Shown: in pieces, positions 61,501 to 64,000 of the stretch
Position numbering within the stretch: position 1 is the first letter of the stretch
Layout: the number at the start of each line of letters is the position of its first letter
Assembly (NCBI GenBank): GCA_013076295.1
Contig: RQOL01000449.1
Coordinates: forward strand, 62,001-126,000
Reading direction: 5' to 3'
DNA from: Sanderia malayensis
Taxonomy: Eukaryota > Cnidaria > Scyphozoa > Semaeostomeae > Pelagiidae
Length of the DNA: 64,000 nucleotides
Notes under the pieces: generated by a model
Seen by the model: the letters and a program-made list of their open reading frames with translations, nothing else
What the model was told of the DNA's origin: nothing
The model's database searches: none
Made by a program: the position numbers and the translations under genes

Positions 61501-61549
61501 TTTTACTTGACGGGCTGGGGCGAACGAGCGAAGCGAGTGATGACCCTAG
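61501..61549 (+). terminator. Helitron 3' terminus
   Basis: TTGACGGGCTGGGGCGAACG, then AGCGAAGCGAGTGATGACCC, then CTAG. GGGG near 61517 can pair with CCC just before CTAG, and the last GCGCACGAAGTGCGC hairpin lies about 70 bp upstream. In Helitrons a 3' hairpin followed by CTRR marks the termination point of strand transfer (established). Same wording at 32870 and 19963. Confidence 0.7.
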
Positions 61550-62110
61550 TCTAATATTACTATTCTGCGATGTCACGTGACGGGCCGGGCTTTCCCAAAC
61601 CGTGTAATCACAAAGGCTTTTTTCAGCCACGCTCATTCGCCTTCGAACTTACATCAAATGGTCCCCTTCTCGAGTAGACCAAGGTTACGGTTTTTGTTTT
61701 TTCGATTTCTCCCTTATTTTCGAAATAATTTCCACGTGTTTTCAATTCCCGACGCTTTTAATTGTTATTTCATTGTTTTTACTATTACTCCTGGTAATTT
61801 ATGTTGATTTATTTGACGTCACCATCCGTCGAAAATTCCGTCACATTATATTTCAACTACTACTACCCGTTATTTTTTCTGGTTTTACTCTTCGTTTACG
61901 ACCTGATTTTTGGTTGTAAAGACCTTATATAATTGTTTCAAAGACCTCGGCGGGGGAAGTACATGTGAACAGGTGATAGCTTTCTTTTGTTTTTTCTATG
62001 AAATAGTTGTAGATTTTGGAGTAGGCGATGTTGCTTCGACAAGCTTGCGACGCAACCCTCACATTCGATGCAAACATTGTCAACGTTTTGGGCCTATTTT
62101 GGCAACTATG
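61550..62110 (+). mobile_element. Older Helitron 5'-end remnant, adjoining the plus Helitron tail-to-head
   Basis: Begins TCTAATATTACTATTCTGCG at 61550 and continues as a diverged copy of 31230-32000, with shared CCGTGTAATCACAAAGGCTT, GTTTCAAAGACC, ACAGGTGATAGC and GAAATAGTTGTAG. The similarity fades near 62110. No coding part remains. Confidence 0.7.
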
Positions 62111-62989
62111 TATTCAGACAACGTTAATAATGTTTAGCACTTAACGTTTGGTATATTTAACGTTTAGTATACTTCTATCTACCAACACTAAATTGGTGTA
62201 TTATTTTTTCTTCAGTTAAATTAGGGTGTCATGAAACTGGGGGGGGGGGGGTTTATGAGACACATGTTTTTTTTTCCACATTAAGTTAGTGCGTCACTCT
62301 AAGATGACACGGGGGTTTTGATCTCCACCCAAAGTGAAACACGCCCTCAGGGAAGCGCGCGTAGCGAGCGCCCCAGCTGGTTCAATAAATTTATGTTAAA
62401 GTTGCCCATAATAAGGAATTGCTTATTCCTTGTCTTAGAAAGTATGTTTGTGAAATGATTAATAAGTTTACCAATAGCAGAATTTGGATGTCTATACACA
62501 CAACAAAACAAGGTATTTTTTATCATTTTTTGTATCTATTTTGATCCAAATTGTTTCAAACTTGTCACATTGACAATTTAGGTCCTCCCGCTTATTAGAG
62601 CAAAGGGGAGATTTTACAAAGAAACCCACCCTCCACTCTGACTACGTAACTTGGTATCAACAGTTGGTAACCATCTATTGGTAACAGTTGGTAACTATGC
62701 AGTCAGATCCTGGACAAAATTCTTGTGTCGTGGTTTCGTTACGACGTGCCTGATACTCGTGGCATTGACCCTGCACTTTGATTCTTTGAAGCGTTACTTC
62801 GTCCACTCGACACCGCATTCAACGCAGTTTTTACTGGTTGTCACCGACTCAATGACTTGACTCCAGCTTCGTCATGATGCTTCGAGTCGTCTACCTCCTT
62901 TGGAAAACATACCTCTTTTGAGGTTTTTCCCGCCAATTACACTTTCAGAGGGAAAGCGGGGAAAGTGATTGATTAAACACGTGAGTGCA
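62111..62989. other. No recognised gene (about 880 bp)
   Basis: Contains a poly-G run of about 13 at 62239-62251 and a poly-T of 9 near 62267. GC-rich GAAGCGCGCGTAGCGAGCGC at 62353-62372 resembles Helitron-end wording but is not a clear match. No ORF with motifs. Confidence 0.45.
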
Positions 62990-64000
62990 GTCGAAAGACC
63001 GGTGACACATGGATAAAGAAACAGAAGCTGAAGGATATAGAAGGGAAGTACAGAGTATTTTGCAGAATCTGCAGGACTGATAGCAGCTCTGCTACATTGA
63101 ATGGAGCAGCTGCCCAGCTTGACAGCAGTGGAAGGGCGGCAGCAGCAGGCCTACAGGATGCCGATGCAACAAGCAGATTTTTCAGCAGAGCGTGAGAGAA
63201 TTTTAGGTATGGTTTATGTTTATTCAGCAATGATCTATTATAAAAAAATTGACCCTCAATTAGCACAGGAGTAACTGGGAGATTTTGTCATTAGGGACCC
63301 ACCCCAGCCCCACAGTGGGTCTTCTCATTTACTACGAGCATCCTGGATTAACAAAAGACTTACATTTAATTACTGTTAAGGTGGAGGCAGGAAACATTAC
63401 TCTGAAAGCATCAAGGGCAGTGCATTGAAAGTGAAGTTTGCTAAACTCAAACAATCTCAAGGAAAATAAAGTTCTATATTAAGTTACACTGCATTAAATT
63501 AGATAGATATTCTTTCCTAAGTACACAGCTGTTTTGTACTTAGTAAACAGCGTGTTTTGTACTAATTGTTAATAACAATTTTGTTTTTTTTCCACAGAGC
63601 TGCATTTGCACCATACAGTGGTTCTAGACAGCAACATCGCAGTGATCAAGCCACCACCAGGCCAAGGAAAAGATCAAGTAGTAATCAGTAATCAAGTTTC
63701 CGTAAAAGACACATGGACATGTGAATTTTTCCTTTTCTCTTCTCCGGAAGTAGAAAGAACACCAGGTGTGCAAGAAATTGGAGCATTGTCGAGAGCAGGT
63801 CTTGGCAAAAAAAGATTGTTTTTAAGGACAAACGTGGTGGTTTCCCCCATTTAAGAAATACTTTGGAAGAATACCCGAAGTGTAAGACACAGAATGGTGC
63901 CTTTGAGTTACTTCGTGCTGACAGGGAGGGCCAATGAGACCCTTGTTTTGATTCCCATGAAGAAGGATGGATATCCTATACCATATCTGAAAAAACTGTT
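62990..64000 (+). other. Possible fragmentary host-like or repeat gene running off the window
   Basis: An open stretch near 63018-63190 includes KYRVFCRICRTD (CxxC) and an Ala/Gly/Ser-rich run. 63600-63854 reads VKDTWTCEFFLFSSPEVE and EIGALSRAGLGKKR. A shifted frame then reads GGFPHLRNTLEEYPK and NGAFELLRADREG, and another reads IPMKKDGYPIPYLKKL up to the edge. The last part recalls a small conserved region before HECT-like domains in G2E3-like invertebrate proteins, from memory and unverified. The frame changes twice within 150 bp, so it is either a pseudogene or contains errors. Confidence 0.3.

Larger units (their letters stand above)
31230..61549 (+). mobile_element. Autonomous-type Helitron, plus strand, interrupted by a second Helitron (own parts 31230-32869 and 48879-61549, about 14.3 kb)
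   Basis: The 5' terminus is TCTAATATATATATTCTG at 31230, preceded by A. The 3' terminus is GAGTGATGACCCTAG at 61549, followed by T. TC...CTRR ends with an A|T target are the canonical Helitron signature. Removing 32870-48878 joins TATTTATAA to TTTTATTTTT, giving the same sequence that is uninterrupted in the other copy (complement of 46460-46481). Contents in order: 5' subterminal block, microsatellite, three core repeats, [insertion], leader repeats, AT-hook gene, Rep-helicase gene, 3' core-repeat array. Confidence 0.88.

Noticed and set aside
32870..61549. Giant chromosomal palindrome or fold-back assembly artefact
   Set aside because: Junctions are exact Helitron termini in an A|T dinucleotide, the arms differ in repeat number and unit length, and an uninterrupted homologous site is present in the inserted copy.
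1..64000. tRNA, rRNA or host housekeeping genes
   Set aside because: No cloverleaf, rRNA core or conserved cellular enzyme was seen by eye; a covariance and protein search would be needed to exclude small RNAs.

Overview
The window is a mobile-element graveyard and nursery from an AT-rich animal genome. No bacterial genes, rRNA or tRNA are visible. The coding pieces carry GT-AG introns and belong to animal-type families: Helitron, Academ-like, P/THAP9-like, Tc1/mariner, Penelope-like, LINEs, a Polinton-type PolB and a MULE-like transposase. The mix and gene style suggest a cnidarian or another marine invertebrate; this is inference, because no host gene is complete enough to place the species.

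Layout. 1-12730: a LINE is split by a 10.48 kb Academ-like element (562-11039, TSD ATA). That element is itself split by a 4.96 kb element (4182-9141) with 559-bp terminal inverted repeats and a perfect 9-bp target duplication. The inner element carries an intact four-exon gene for an 899-residue protein with a plausible DDE triad and a RING-like finger. It is the best candidate here for a poorly described transposon type. Removing each insertion with one TSD copy restores the interrupted reading frame, so the order LINE, then Academ-like, then inner element is firm. 12731-16141: decayed protein-primed PolB element on the minus strand. 17200-19920: a small minisatellite and a decayed MULE-like transposase. 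19963-20840: short non-autonomous Helitron. 21440-22520: Penelope-like 3' end. 24310-27018: THAP/P-element transposase pseudogene. 27334-27790: Tc1/mariner fragment. 28021-29790: LINE with a coiled-coil ORF1 and a PHD/endonuclease ORF2 start. 30228-30714: a 2A-like/OTU-like fragment.

31230-61549 looks like a giant imperfect palindrome but resolves into two nested Helitrons. A 16.0 kb minus-strand copy (32870-48878; TC at its 5' end, CTAG at its 3' end) sits in an A|T dinucleotide of a near-identical plus-strand copy (31230-32869 plus 48879-61549). The uninterrupted sequence at 46460-46481 in the inserted copy matches the two joined sides of the interrupted copy across the junction. Each Helitron carries a five-exon Rep-helicase gene of about 1,550 residues, a separate three-exon 97-residue AT-hook gene, an array of 160-180 bp repeats resembling duplicated mini-exons, and GC-rich hairpin minisatellites near both ends. 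The plus-strand copy ends with CTAG directly against the 5' TC of an older Helitron remnant (61550 to about 62110).

Both Rep-helicase genes contain single-base deletions relative to each other, so neither reads through as assembled. Because essentially all the differences checked are one-base deletions, residual sequencing error must be excluded before calling them dead. 62990-64000 holds a weak trace of a host-like or further repeated gene.
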